64,000 nucleotides of DNA from Deltaproteobacteria bacterium (lineage in GTDB: Bacteria; Bdellovibrionota; Bdellovibrionia; Bdellovibrionales; Bdellovibrionaceae), in contig JAFLCC010000008.1 of NCBI GenBank assembly GCA_017302835.1, positions 62,001 through 126,000 on the forward strand, given 5' to 3'. A model generated the notes under the pieces. That model was not told the DNA's origin, did not search any database, and was given only the letters and a program-made list of their open reading frames with translations. The position numbers and the translations under genes are program-made. Positions 7,970-17,696 of the stretch are shown in pieces; positions within the stretch are counted from its first letter, which is position 1; every line of letters begins with the position of its first letter.

Positions 7970-9060
7970 AAAATACGGGGGTCATAGTATCCATTGGGAC
8001 GGGTGGAGTCGGAAAAACAACAGTATCTGCAGGTCTTGGGCTTTATTTAGCCAGTTTGGGAAATAAAGTTTTAGTTTTAACCATTGACCCTTCAAAACGC
8101 CTAGCGACCACTTTGGGAATTGGGGAAGAGAAAGGCATAGTGAAAGTCAAACTTGGTCGTTTTGCAGACAGCTTTAAAGGTGAATTGTACGCCTCAATTG
8201 TTGATCATCAATCCGTGTTCAATGATTTTATTCTTCGCTCCTCTAGAAAAGGAGGTCATATTGAAAAAATTCTAAACAATAAATTGTATCAACAACTCTC
8301 AACGAGCTTGAGCGGTTCTCAAGAATTTACAGCTCTAGAAAAACTGTACTCCTGTTTCATCTCTAAAGAATTCGACTACATTGTTTTAGACACGCCGCCT
8401 GCAAAACATGCCATTGATTTTCTAAGCGCGCCAGAGAAGTTAGCCAGCTTGTTTAGTGAAAACATCACTAAGTGGTTTAAGGACACTCAGCATGGAGGAA
8501 ATTGGCTTGCCGCCATGATTTCATCAGGAACAAGACAAGTGCTCAAGATTTTAGAAGTCTTAACAGGTTCAGAATTTGTTAAAGAATTAAGTCTATTTTT
8601 TTACTATATAAATGATTGGCAAGACCAACTTCACGACAGAACTCTTAAAGCTCATGAGCTTCTTGTCAATCCATTAACAGAATTTTATTTAGTCACAAGC
8701 ATTGATCCATCTAAATTAAAAGAAGCTACCTTATTATTAAAAGAAATCAGGAAACAAGGTTACTCTTTGACTAAAGTGATCATGAATAGATCGATTCCTT
8801 CTTGGGATATAACTAAAGAATTTGTCTCTCTTCCTGACCTAAGTGTTGAAAAAAATCAAGAGCTTGTCAGACTTTTCAACTTATTAAAGTCTGTATTTCA
8901 TCATAAGTCCATGACTCATCAAAAATTTCTTGAGGAATTACAGAAAACGGTTCAAGTCTTATCGCTTACTGAATATAATAAGTCTATCTCTGATATTGAA
9001 AGCTTAGATGAGGTATCAAGAGAAATAGGATTAAAAATTCAATTTGGTGAAAAAATATGA
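7966..9060 (+). CDS. ArsA/GET3-type ATPase, second of a pair
   Basis: This 364-residue ArsA-family ATPase has Walker A GTGGVGKTT, a DPSKR segment after the second strand and switch II DTPPAKH, all closer to canonical ArsA than its upstream partner. It begins with TTG at 7966, overlapping the previous stop (TTGA), with AGAGG a few bases upstream. Its own stop overlaps the next ATG (9057-9060), so three genes are translationally coupled. Family knowledge points to nucleotide-driven dimer switching for protein targeting or regulation; arsenite transport is unlikely because no ArsB or ArsR is visible. Confidence 0.8.
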   Translation: MKNTGVIVSIGTGGVGKTTVSAGLGLYLASLGNKVLVLTIDPSKRLATTLGIGEEKGIVKVKLGRFADSFKGELYASIVDHQSVFNDFILRSSRKGGHIEKILNNKLYQQLSTSLSGSQEFTALEKLYSCFISKEFDYIVLDTPPAKHAIDFLSAPEKLASLFSENITKWFKDTQHGGNWLAAMISSGTRQVLKILEVLTGSEFVKELSLFFYYINDWQDQLHDRTLKAHELLVNPLTEFYLVTSIDPSKLKEATLLLKEIRKQGYSLTKVIMNRSIPSWDITKEFVSLPDLSVEKNQELVRLFNLLKSVFHHKSMTHQKFLEELQKTVQVLSLTEYNKSISDIESLDEVSREIGLKIQFGEKI

Positions 9061-10160
9061 AATTTTTTTTAGTTACGAGCACTTCCTTAATAGTCTTAAT
9101 CTTAATAGCGTGTTCTTCATTTATTAAAAACAAAAATGAAGTGTTCTCATCTGGACCGACAGAAGAAGAAATCGAAATAAGTAAATTAGAAAAAAGTTAT
9201 TATTTAAATGATCGCAGTGCCTTTTCAACAGCAAAAGAGAAATTCACAAAAGATTTTCCCAACTCGAATTATAAGTTGTTTATTGAGCTCTTAACCAGTC
9301 GGTTATTATTTCAAGATAATCAATTTTCTCAAGCATTAGAGATGAATCAGTCAATTCAAAAATCGGCATATAATGTAAATAATAAAATTTATTATGAAAC
9401 TTTATTCTATAGTTCTGATATTTATGAAAGTTTGGGAAAGTTAGATAACTCACTAGCTGTTTTAGTTGAAGCTGAAAAGAATGGTTTATTTTTGAGCGAT
9501 AGAGTTAGGTTGTTTGAGCTTCCTCTAAAGCTTTCAATTGCCTATGCTCGACTTAACCAAAATGAAATGAGTCTTAATTACATTAATAAAACAGAAAGTG
9601 GATTAAAAGAATACCTATCTAAAGAAAATCATTCTAAAAAAACCTTATCTGAAATTTATTTTGAGATTGGAGCCGGGGTTCCGTCACCAGCGCTCGCTGA
9701 TTACTATACAGATGCCAAGAAATTCTCCTTAATATATAAATATTTAATATATTGTTTGCACTTCAATGAGACTCCTTATTCTGAAAAATCAAAACAGCAG
9801 TTGATCTTGCAGATAAATTCGCTTTGGAACCAAACCCACGACGGCGTGGCTATCGCTACGGGTGATAAAATCGCAGATGATCGGTTAAGATTTAAAAAAC
9901 TGACTGATTTTAGCAGGATATTAAATTCGATTAAATTATTTGAGCCTTTGGAAGATAGGCAAGTGAGTACTAATCAAAAAGAGTTTTTTTTATTTATAGA
10001 TGAAATTCAAAACAAAACATTTAATGAAATCTATGCTCAGTATAAACTCACTCCACCAACGGAGGAGTCTTTTGGACATGGCATCTTTAGAGGAAATTTA
10101 AAGACTGAAAAAATAGAAGCTCCCGAAAGTATCGAGCATATTGAAAATAAAAAGCAATAG
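9057..10160 (+). CDS. Lipoprotein with TPR-like helical repeats
   Basis: This 367-residue protein has an N-terminal lipoprotein signal (lipobox LIAC, Cys at residue 19, followed by Ser, so outer-membrane sorting is possible). The remainder is helical with repeated hairpin patterns resembling TPRs (for example the segments around residues 60-180). No enzymatic motif was recognised. ATGA overlap with the upstream ATPase and an 8-nt gap to the next gene place it firmly in the ATPase/ligase operon. It may be a scaffold, or cargo, of the ATPases; that is inference only. Confidence 0.65.
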   Translation: MKFFLVTSTSLIVLILIACSSFIKNKNEVFSSGPTEEEIEISKLEKSYYLNDRSAFSTAKEKFTKDFPNSNYKLFIELLTSRLLFQDNQFSQALEMNQSIQKSAYNVNNKIYYETLFYSSDIYESLGKLDNSLAVLVEAEKNGLFLSDRVRLFELPLKLSIAYARLNQNEMSLNYINKTESGLKEYLSKENHSKKTLSEIYFEIGAGVPSPALADYYTDAKKFSLIYKYLIYCLHFNETPYSEKSKQQLILQINSLWNQTHDGVAIATGDKIADDRLRFKKLTDFSRILNSIKLFEPLEDRQVSTNQKEFFLFIDEIQNKTFNEIYAQYKLTPPTEESFGHGIFRGNLKTEKIEAPESIEHIENKKQ

Positions 10161-10168
10161 AGGATCTC

Positions 10169-11398
10169 ATGAATCATTACACTCGAAATGAATTACATAA
10201 AAAAATATTAAACCAAATGGAGCCAATTTGCCATTGGTTCAAACAAAAATCTCTGAACTTAAGATTTCCCATATATTCTAGTTATGACATTAGGGACGCT
10301 GGTTATAAGGTTTCTAATGTCGATGCCAATATTTTCCCGGCTGGCTTTAATAACATATGCCCAACAGATAAAGAGTCTGCCATTGAAATAATGAATATTT
10401 ACTTAAAAGCAAACTATGGTGATCGGCTAAAAAAAATTGTCTTGGTCACCGAAGAACATACGAATAATCCCTATTATTGGGACAATGTCTACACGATTAA
10501 GCATCTTCTTGAATCAACAGGAAAAGAAATTCGGGTAGCCTTTCCTAAGCAGTTAACAGAAAATCTTTTTTTAAAAAGTGCTAATGGTTTTGAAATCATC
10601 GTAGAATCTGGTTTAGGCTCTGATCCTGTTTTTTCTGAGTTCAAACCGGATTTGATAATTAATAACAATGATTTTTCTAATGCCCATGAAGAATGGGTAA
10701 AAACGATAGTTGTGCCACAAAATCCTCCGCGTGAATTAGGATGGTATCAAAGAAAAAAGAGTAATTATTTTAAATACTATAACCAGTTGGTCTCTGAGTT
10801 TGCGGATGTTGCCGGGGTTGATCCCATGTTGTTTTCTGTGAAGACCGAATATTTCCAAAATTTTGATATCAATGAAGAGGCAAGCAAAAAGAAATTGGCT
10901 GAAATTGTGGATCAAACTATTTTGAATTTGAAGAATGAATATGAAAAAAGGGGCTGGCTGCAAAAGCCCTTCGTTTTTGTAAAAAACAATGCGGGAACCT
11001 ATGGTTTGGCCGTGATAAAGGTTGAAAGTGGAAGCGACGTTTTAGAATGGTCTTACAAGTCTCGAAAAAAAATGAAAGCCGCCAAAGGTGGCCGAGACGT
11101 TGAAGAGGTGATCATACAAGAAGGGATTCCTTCTATTGTTGAAAAAGAAGGAGTCGTCGCAGAGCCAGTAATCTATATGATTGGTTCAAGTCTGGCCGGT
11201 GGTTTTTTGAGGACGCATAGTGAAAAGTCATCAACGGAAAGTCTTAATAGCCCTGGCGCTGTTTATAAACGACTCTGCGTGAGCGATTTAGAGATCCGTC
11301 CAGATGGTTGTCCCATGGAAAATGTTTATGGTTGGACCTCAAAATTAGGAGCTTTGGCTATCACTATGGAAGCTAAAGAACTTGGCGTTAGGATCTGA
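10169..11398 (+). CDS. gshA: Glutamate-cysteine ligase, proteobacterial GshA-type
   Basis: This 409-residue protein resembles the ferrooxidans-type glutamate-cysteine ligase family (TIGR02049), which makes gamma-glutamylcysteine, the first step to glutathione. The N-terminal segment YDIRDAGYKVSNVDANIFPAGFNN and a Gly-rich C-terminal ATP-grasp-like region (NNAGTYGLAVI, IIQEGIPS, EPVIYMIG) support this. No glutathione synthetase lies beside it in the window. It is the last gene of the ArsA-pair operon. Recognition is from memory of family motifs, so the exact substrate is moderately certain. Confidence 0.7.
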   Translation: MNHYTRNELHKKILNQMEPICHWFKQKSLNLRFPIYSSYDIRDAGYKVSNVDANIFPAGFNNICPTDKESAIEIMNIYLKANYGDRLKKIVLVTEEHTNNPYYWDNVYTIKHLLESTGKEIRVAFPKQLTENLFLKSANGFEIIVESGLGSDPVFSEFKPDLIINNNDFSNAHEEWVKTIVVPQNPPRELGWYQRKKSNYFKYYNQLVSEFADVAGVDPMLFSVKTEYFQNFDINEEASKKKLAEIVDQTILNLKNEYEKRGWLQKPFVFVKNNAGTYGLAVIKVESGSDVLEWSYKSRKKMKAAKGGRDVEEVIIQEGIPSIVEKEGVVAEPVIYMIGSSLAGGFLRTHSEKSSTESLNSPGAVYKRLCVSDLEIRPDGCPMENVYGWTSKLGALAITMEAKELGVRI

Positions 11399-11579
11399 AC
11401 GGTCGAGTTTCAAAAATGTCTAAAGTTTATTCGATAGTCTTTAATGTCGTATTTTTATACGTTTGAACTGTCTACTTTTCTACAGTGGATAATTAATTTT
11501 TCATCGATTATAGTGCACCTTCAGTTAATTATTTAAAATTAGCTGCGCTTTATATAACTTTATATAAAAGGATAGCTGT

Positions 11580-13292
11580 ATGATCATTAATAAAAGAAAC
11601 TTATTGATTGCTTTGAATCTTTTTACTGTGTTTATCGCCTCCGTTTCTCTCGGTGAAAACAAGTGCCTGCAGACCTACAATTCAAAGAAAATAAGCCCTG
11701 AGGTATTAGGAGGAGTTTCGCGAATCATAGATACAAAGTATTCAAGTAAATTTTTGCTCACAGAAGTCGATAAGCATTTCGATGTTAAATGGGTCACTGA
11801 TCTGGGACCAGTTCTAAACCAAAAAAATTGGGGTTTTTGCCATCTATATTCATTTTTTGAAGAAAAGACTAGGGAATTTAGACAAAGAAATAATGGAAAA
11901 GACCCAAATGTTTCAATCCACTATATGGCATTCCACCACTGGTTAGGAAGAGCTATCAATACTGCTTTAGATCCGAGTTCGCCTTTAAAGCCACAGGAAG
12001 GTGGTTGGTATATCTATGATATAGATCTATTCAAAAAAATTGGATCAATGAAAATGGATGATTATCTTCGATTGGGTGGAAAAACCAATGTTGAAGAAAA
12101 ATTAACCTATTTTTTGGAATCAAGTATTTTAACCAGTACCATTTCTAAAATGCATGACCAACAAAATTTGATTGATGATCTTTTTAAAGATGAATTCTCA
12201 GATAAAGAGATGGAAGAGTTGTCTAAAGGCATTCCTTCTAAATTTAGTCCTGCAAGCAGACTTAAAATTGTAAAAAGAAATTACATGCAACAGCTTTTTG
12301 AGGGTGAAAATTATCGAAGAAAGGATGAGTTTAATGCTTTCGTTAAGGAAAAAGAAGCAGCATTTGAGGCTAAAAAGACCACTTTAACTAAAGATCAAGT
12401 TAACGTAATTAGAGATTTGGCATCTGGTCGGCTTCAAATTGCGACGTTTTCAGCGTCAGAAATCGAAAAAATAAAAATAAATGTTAGAAATGATATTAAA
12501 AAAGAAGTCACTGAACTTTTTTCACAGTTCTTTTTTGGAAAAAATGATGTTCCATCAGAGGTAATGGATCTTAAGAAAAATGTATTTTTAGCAAGATCAT
12601 TGTTCCCAGAAATAGATCAAGCCACTATTTCTGTAAGTGTGGATGAATCACAAATACGTTATGGCACAAAAGTAGGTTTCAAAGCAAAACCAGATTTCGT
12701 AAATAATCATATCTATATGAATGCGTCCAGATCAGTGCTTTATGAACTCATTTCTGAAGAAGTGGATAAGAATAATGGTGTTTGGGTTGGTTATGATCAT
12801 AATGATCCTTTTGTGGCGAATAAACTTGGAGAAGACAATTTAGGTTTGATGTCCCTTCGAGCTTTCTCTTGGACACCGCAATCTGGCTATTTATCAAGAT
12901 ATGTGCGATTTGAAAAAAAGGGTATAGTTAACGGAGGTCATGCCGTTCAAATTGTAGGAATCATTCGTGAAAAAGTTCCTGAATATTTTAAAAATCATGG
13001 TCTAAAAGGAGAGATCATTGGTTTTATAATACAAAATAGTTGGGGTGAAGAGGCTGGGCAAAAAGGATTTTACGTTATGGATAGATCCTATGCCGATGCA
13101 TTCATGTTTGAAATTACAATAAGGGATGAGCAGGGACAAGTATCAGCCCTTAAAGAAAAAATGAAGCAATACAAAAAACAAACTGGCCTTAATCAAAATG
13201 TTCAGAGCAACTCCAATGGTTTTAAAAGATATCTTAATGAGGAAAAGAAAATCCAAGAAGGTCAGTTACTCAGGGAAGCCAGCATAAATTAA
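11580..13292 (+). CDS. Secreted papain-like (C1A) cysteine protease with large insertion
   Basis: This 570-residue exported protein has a signal peptide (about 1-25). The papain-type catalytic elements are present in order: oxyanion Gln81 and nucleophile Cys87 (LNQKNWGFCHLYSF), His454 (NGGHAVQIVGI) and Asn486 (QNSWGEEAGQKGFYVM). The Cys-His distance is 367 residues, against about 134 in papain, so a large charged helical insertion of over 200 residues sits inside the catalytic domain. About 80 Lys/Gln-rich residues follow the core. ATG at 11580 has AAAGGA 7 nt upstream. A small membrane-anchored protein follows 93 nt downstream. It is likely exported to digest host or environmental protein. 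Confidence 0.82.
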   Translation: MIINKRNLLIALNLFTVFIASVSLGENKCLQTYNSKKISPEVLGGVSRIIDTKYSSKFLLTEVDKHFDVKWVTDLGPVLNQKNWGFCHLYSFFEEKTREFRQRNNGKDPNVSIHYMAFHHWLGRAINTALDPSSPLKPQEGGWYIYDIDLFKKIGSMKMDDYLRLGGKTNVEEKLTYFLESSILTSTISKMHDQQNLIDDLFKDEFSDKEMEELSKGIPSKFSPASRLKIVKRNYMQQLFEGENYRRKDEFNAFVKEKEAAFEAKKTTLTKDQVNVIRDLASGRLQIATFSASEIEKIKINVRNDIKKEVTELFSQFFFGKNDVPSEVMDLKKNVFLARSLFPEIDQATISVSVDESQIRYGTKVGFKAKPDFVNNHIYMNASRSVLYELISEEVDKNNGVWVGYDHNDPFVANKLGEDNLGLMSLRAFSWTPQSGYLSRYVRFEKKGIVNGGHAVQIVGIIREKVPEYFKNHGLKGEIIGFIIQNSWGEEAGQKGFYVMDRSYADAFMFEITIRDEQGQVSALKEKMKQYKKQTGLNQNVQSNSNGFKRYLNEEKKIQEGQLLREASIN

Positions 13293-13385
13293 TCAAATCT
13301 GGCTTAAGGTAGAGTATCCAAATAGAAAATGTTACGATAAAATATTCTCGTGGGTCTTTGTTCTTTTTTGGGGCGGGGGGGAGCT

Positions 13386-14006
13386 TTGAGAATATTTTTC
13401 CTTTTAATGATCGCTTTTAGTGCAGGTTACGTTTTCATTTCTTTAACAAATGATAAATACCTAGTTCATCGTAATCCATCGGCTATACGTCAGCACTATG
13501 ATTTTACTCATTTAAAAGGCACGGCTTTGGAAGTAGCCATGCGTGAGAGAATTATTAGTCAAATTGAAATAGTAAAAAATGAAGAAGGATTTGGTTTAAG
13601 TTTAGGGAATTTTGCCTTCAAAAATAATACAGGAGACACCTTTTTTGGTTGTCAGTATTTTAGTAAGGTGGTGTTAATTTTTGAAGGGGAAGGGGCCATC
13701 GTTGGCGGAATGGACAAGCCGCTGATGGAAGTGGAGGGGCCGTGTGAAAGTTCAGAAGACCTTGTAAGGATCAACGCCTTTATGATTCCCATGAAACAAA
13801 TAATGACGGAGAGACCTATGGATGGGGATTTCAACTATAAAAATAAAAGCTCGATGAGTCTTAAATTTTTAAATTTACCAGATGCCTGGCCAACAATTTG
13901 GAATCTGATCGGAGTCAGAATGTCCTCACCACAGAAAGATTTTATTATTGATCGCAATGAAATCACTAAAATAATAGGACAGTCGTTGTTGATTACGATT
14001 AATTAA
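13386..14006 (+). CDS. Membrane-anchored protein of an unnamed CQxF/WPxxW family
   Basis: A single N-terminal membrane segment is followed by a probably periplasmic beta-rich domain with a Cys pair (CQYF, then Cys about 31 residues on) and a C-terminal motif AWPTIW. The same layout (CQTF, Cys about 30 residues on, FWPQHW) occurs in the product of 39385-39993, so the two look like distant paralogues. Both lie directly downstream, on the same strand, of a secreted protease gene. I chose TTG at 13386, preceded by a G-run/GGGGGA Shine-Dalgarno; a GTG at 13350 would add 12 residues before the hydrophobic segment. Function unknown. The last 8 nt overlap the convergent gene. Confidence 0.65.
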   Translation: MRIFFLLMIAFSAGYVFISLTNDKYLVHRNPSAIRQHYDFTHLKGTALEVAMRERIISQIEIVKNEEGFGLSLGNFAFKNNTGDTFFGCQYFSKVVLIFEGEGAIVGGMDKPLMEVEGPCESSEDLVRINAFMIPMKQIMTERPMDGDFNYKNKSSMSLKFLNLPDAWPTIWNLIGVRMSSPQKDFIIDRNEITKIIGQSLLITIN

Positions 14007-14817
14007 TTATCAAGCCATCTGGGTGAAGTTTTTTGGCGTCAGAGATTTCTTCTTTAGTATTTAAGGGGCCAAGGAAAACATATTTCTGTCTTCGTCTGAT
14101 TTCCTTAATTAGGTTCTCAGTAACTAAAATTCGATTTTTATAGGTTAGTTTTGAAATAAGAGCATCCCCTTTAATAGAAATTGCTGGAGTTAAAAAAACT
14201 GTAGAGAATGTTTTAAGGCGCATGATTTCAGATAGCGTAGTGCCAAAGGTGTAAAGAGGTCGTTCCTCTTTTATGCTTTTAATCACAATATCATAATCGG
14301 AATGAATAAGAATTTGTTTTTCTATTTTTAGTTTTTCAATTAAAGAAATAAATTGAGTATGAATCTTTTCGGCATTGTTTTTTATGCTAATAATAAATTT
14401 GTTTTTGGAATATAGAGATAAAACATCTTCAAGTTTTAATAGTTCGAGATCGAGGCTTCTCAGTTCTTCAAAAGAATAATTCTGCAAATATCGACCTTTA
14501 AATTTAATATTTGAGATAGAATTTTTCTTCAAATCAAAAATTAAGTTATTTAAATTCGAACGAGAATCTATAACAAAAACAGAATCAGATGACATATAGG
14601 TTTCAATCCAAAAAATTGTATTTGAATGATTGGCTAGCAATTCATTGGCCGTTTTAACGGAATGAAAAACCCTGATTTCTTGAGGGGACGACTCATTAAA
14701 ATTATAAAAATCGTGCTCAAATTTGTAAGTAGGCAAAGAAAGACCCCAAAATCGAATCGTTATAAGTACTAGTACAACGCAAACTAGTGTTCCAATACTA
14801 ATTAAAATCAACCTCAT
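13999..14817 (-). CDS. Membrane-anchored, degenerate GDPD-like protein
   Basis: This 272-residue protein has an N-terminal membrane segment (about 4-25). The body follows the order of blocks of glycerophosphodiester phosphodiesterases: an IET block in place of ExD, a VID in place of HD, LEDVLSLY, an IISIKN strand, an IHSDYD block and a final HPDGLIIN. The catalytic HRG is not present (FHSV at the expected place), so it is probably inactive or has another chemistry. It is transcribed towards the WPxxW-family gene and shares the 14818-14997 gap with the divergent suf regulator. The family call is tentative. Confidence 0.5.
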   Translation of the reverse strand: MRLILISIGTLVCVVLVLITIRFWGLSLPTYKFEHDFYNFNESSPQEIRVFHSVKTANELLANHSNTIFWIETYMSSDSVFVIDSRSNLNNLIFDLKKNSISNIKFKGRYLQNYSFEELRSLDLELLKLEDVLSLYSKNKFIISIKNNAEKIHTQFISLIEKLKIEKQILIHSDYDIVIKSIKEERPLYTFGTTLSEIMRLKTFSTVFLTPAISIKGDALISKLTYKNRILVTENLIKEIRRRQKYVFLGPLNTKEEISDAKKLHPDGLIIN

Positions 14818-14969
14818 GTGGTCTCCAATGGTTTTTATCTTATTGAATTTTATTGATAATCGTTAAACTTGTTAAAGAGCAAAATAAAGATAATATAAGT
14901 GCAAAATAGACGTATTTATCTTGAATATCAATTCGTTTTCAATTACTTTGTTTTTGAGGTTCTAACAAA

Positions 14970-14979
14970 AAACTAGTTT
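14970..14979. promoter_or_regulatory. Perfect 10-bp palindrome before the suf regulator
   Basis: AAACTAGTTT lies 18 nt before the TTG start of the Rrf2/IscR-like gene and after any promoter in the 180-nt divergent gap. It could be an autoregulatory operator; it does not match the known E. coli IscR type 1 or type 2 sites well enough to say so. Confidence 0.25.
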
Positions 14980-14997
14980 ATTAACAAAGGAAATTCT

Positions 14998-15435
14998 TTG
15001 GTTCGACTCAATCGTAAAATCGAATATGCCCTGGTAGCTTTGAAATACATGACGGGTAAAATTCCTGGTGAGCTCACTTCAGCAAAAGAGGTTGCAGAAA
15101 AATTTTGTACTCCATTTGATGTCACCGCAAGGGTGATGCAATCAATGGCTTCAAAAGGGTTATTAAGATCTGAACATGGGCCTATGGGGGGTTATACGAT
15201 TTCCAAGGACCTGAGCCGTATTTCATTTCATGATTTATTAACTATGGTAGAGGGTCCCTCTTCTTTGGTGAAATGTTTTCAGAAAGAGGAAACCTGCGAT
15301 GTTCAGCCCCATTGCAATATCATTTCTCCGATTCATACGCTCAACAATAAGCTTAATGAGTTTTATTCGGGGCTTAAGTTAAAAGATCTTTTGCTTTCTC
15401 CGTCAAGCTTCAATGAGGTGATTCATGGAAAATAA
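14998..15435 (+). CDS. Rrf2/IscR-like iron-sulfur-sensing repressor of the suf operon
   Basis: This 145-residue winged-helix regulator begins [18 protein letters not shown], typical of Rrf2, with a GPMGGYTIS wing. Three Cys at 93, 100 and 106 (C-x6-C-x5-C) match the [2Fe-2S] ligand set of IscR and SufR-type sensors. The start is TTG at 14998 with AAGGA 6 nt upstream. Its 3' end overlaps sufB by 11 nt, so it is the first gene of the suf operon and probably adjusts cluster assembly to Fe-S status by autorepression. The divergent GDPD-like gene shares its upstream region. Confidence 0.87.
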   Translation: MVRLNRKIEYALVALKYMTGKIPGELTSAKEVAEKFCTPFDVTARVMQSMASKGLLRSEHGPMGGYTISKDLSRISFHDLLTMVEGPSSLVKCFQKEETCDVQPHCNIISPIHTLNNKLNEFYSGLKLKDLLLSPSSFNEVIHGK

Positions 15436-16870
15436 AAATCATCGTTCTGCAAAAGAGGATTATGAATATAAATATGGTTTTGAAACACTTCTTGAAACTG
15501 ACGCCGTAAAAAAAGGAATATCAGTTGAAATTATTAAATTAATTTCATCGAAAAAGGAAGAACCTTCATGGATGTTGGATTATCGATTAAAGGCTTTCGA
15601 ATATTGGCAAAAGCTGAGTGAGCCAGAATGGGCTCATGTCCACTATCCAAAGATTGATTTCCAAGATATTTGTTATTATTCGGCACCAAAAAAAAACAAG
15701 GAAAATCCTAAATCCTTAGAGGAATTAGATCCGGAGTTAATTAAAACCTTTGAAAAACTAGGAATACCTTTATCGGAACAAAAAAGAATATCTGGAGTCG
15801 CTGTGGATGTGGTTTTTGATTCCGTTTCCGTTGGCACCACACATCAGGAAGAGCTTGAAAAAGTGGGAGTTATCTTTTGTTCAATCAGTGAAGCCATTAA
15901 GAAATATCCTGAATTGGTAAAAAAATATTTAGGAAGTATCGTGCCCTATTCTGATAATTTTTATGCCGCTTTAAATGCCGCCGTTTTTACCGACGGTTCT
16001 TTTTGTTATATTCCTAAGGGGGTTCGTTGTCCCATCGATCTTTCAACTTATTTTCGAATCAACGCTAAAGATACAGGTCAGTTCGAGAGAACACTTTTGA
16101 TCGCAGAAGAAGGTTCTTATGTCAATTATCTAGAAGGGTGTACGGCACCTCAGCGTGATGAAAACCAATTGCATGCAGCCGTCGTTGAATTGATTGCGAT
16201 GCAAGATGCAGAAATAAAATACTCAACGGTACAGAATTGGTATGCAGGTGATAAAGAAGGTAAGGGTGGAATTTATAACTTTGTGACGAAGCGGGGGAAA
16301 TGCGTTGGAAGTCATTCCAAAATTTCTTGGACTCAGGTGGAATCGGGATCGGCAATTACTTGGAAATACCCTTCGGTTATTTTGCAAGGGGATAGCTCTG
16401 AAGGATTTTTCTATTCCGTTGCCCTAACCCATGATCACATGCAGGCAGATACGGGAACTAAGATGATTCACATTGGAAGAAACACCAAGAGCACCATAAT
16501 TTCCAAGGGAATTTCTACGGATCAGTCTTCAAATGCTTACCGAGGGTTGGTGAAGATAATGCCTTCAGCAGAAAATGCCAGAAATTATTCGCAATGTGAT
16601 TCGATGTTGGTAGGTAAAAAATCTTCAGCTCATACCTTTCCTTATATCGATGTTAAAAATAAAACGGCTCAGATTGAACATGAGGCAACGACATCAAGGA
16701 TTAGCGAAGATCAGATTTTCTATTTGCAATCAAGAGGCATGGATATGGAAAAAACCATATCCATGTTGGTTAATGGTTTTTGCAAGGATGTTTTTAAGCA
16801 ATTGCCCTTAGAGTTCTCTGTAGAGGCAGTAAAGCTGATTGAAATGAAACTTGAAAATTCAGTCGGATAG
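15425..16870 (+). CDS. sufB: Fe-S cluster scaffold subunit SufB
   Basis: This 481-residue protein has the normal SufB length and hallmark segments: [53 protein letters not shown] and, near the C-terminus, [16 protein letters not shown]. SufB carries the nascent cluster on the SufBC2D complex in the cytoplasm. The invariant Cys of the EGCTAP segment, proposed to receive persulfide sulfur, is present. The ATG at 15425 lies inside the end of the regulator gene. sufC follows after 49 nt. Confidence 0.97.
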   Translation: MENKNHRSAKEDYEYKYGFETLLETDAVKKGISVEIIKLISSKKEEPSWMLDYRLKAFEYWQKLSEPEWAHVHYPKIDFQDICYYSAPKKNKENPKSLEELDPELIKTFEKLGIPLSEQKRISGVAVDVVFDSVSVGTTHQEELEKVGVIFCSISEAIKKYPELVKKYLGSIVPYSDNFYAALNAAVFTDGSFCYIPKGVRCPIDLSTYFRINAKDTGQFERTLLIAEEGSYVNYLEGCTAPQRDENQLHAAVVELIAMQDAEIKYSTVQNWYAGDKEGKGGIYNFVTKRGKCVGSHSKISWTQVESGSAITWKYPSVILQGDSSEGFFYSVALTHDHMQADTGTKMIHIGRNTKSTIISKGISTDQSSNAYRGLVKIMPSAENARNYSQCDSMLVGKKSSAHTFPYIDVKNKTAQIEHEATTSRISEDQIFYLQSRGMDMEKTISMLVNGFCKDVFKQLPLEFSVEAVKLIEMKLENSVG

Positions 16871-16919
16871 GAAAATGAAATTAATTAAAAAACTCATATT
16901 TAAATAATAAGGATTGGGT

Positions 16920-17696
16920 ATGTTAGAAATTAGACATTTAAAATCACAAGTGGACGGGAAAGAAGTACTTAAGGGGCTAAACTTAACAATAAATGCGGGA
17001 GAGGTTCATGCCATTATGGGACCTAACGGATCAGGAAAAAGTACGCTTTCTAAAATTCTTGCAGGTCATCCAAGTTACCTAGTAACTGGCGGGGACGTTT
17101 TCTTTGAAATTAATTTTAAACAGAAAAATATTATTGAAATGGAACCTGATGAAAGAGCTAAGGAAGGCATTTTTTTGGCTTTTCAATACCCCGTAGAGAT
17201 ACCTGGAGTTAATAATTTAACGTTTTTGATGAATTCATTTAATTCTATATTAGAACATCAAGGTTCATTGCCATTAAATGAGGCCGAGTTTAAAAAGTAT
17301 TTAGATAAAAAAATGGAACTTGTAGGGTTAAAAGAAGATTTTCTTAAAAAGGGTTTCCTTGAAAGAGGTGTCAATTCTGGTTTCTCTGGAGGGGAAAAGA
17401 AAAAAAATGAAATCCTGCAAATGGCCGTTTTGGCTCCAAGGCTCGCAATTCTAGATGAAACGGATTCAGGCCTAGATATTGATGCCCTCAAAGTGGTTGC
17501 TGATGGAGTCAATAAACTGAGATCTAAAAATAACGCCATTATTTTGATCACTCATTATCAAAGGTTGCTCGAGTATATAAAACCAGACTTTGTTCATGTC
17601 CTTTCACAGGGTAAAATCATCAAAACAGGAGGCCCCGAGTTAGCCCTAGAGTTAGAGGAAAATGGCTATGATGGAATCGAAGGAATAAATTCATGA
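16920..17696 (+). CDS. sufC: Fe-S assembly ATPase SufC
   Basis: This 258-residue ABC ATPase drives conformational change in SufBC2D. Walker A GPNGSGKST is at about residues 34-42, the signature FSGGEKKKNE is the variant specific to SufC, and Walker B is LAILDETDSGLD. The ATG at 16920 is preceded by AAGGA at a 6-nt spacing; an in-frame TTG at 16914 is less likely. The stop overlaps the sufD start (ATGA at 17693-17696), so the two subunits are coupled. Confidence 0.97.
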   Translation: MLEIRHLKSQVDGKEVLKGLNLTINAGEVHAIMGPNGSGKSTLSKILAGHPSYLVTGGDVFFEINFKQKNIIEMEPDERAKEGIFLAFQYPVEIPGVNNLTFLMNSFNSILEHQGSLPLNEAEFKKYLDKKMELVGLKEDFLKKGFLERGVNSGFSGGEKKKNEILQMAVLAPRLAILDETDSGLDIDALKVVADGVNKLRSKNNAIILITHYQRLLEYIKPDFVHVLSQGKIIKTGGPELALELEENGYDGIEGINS

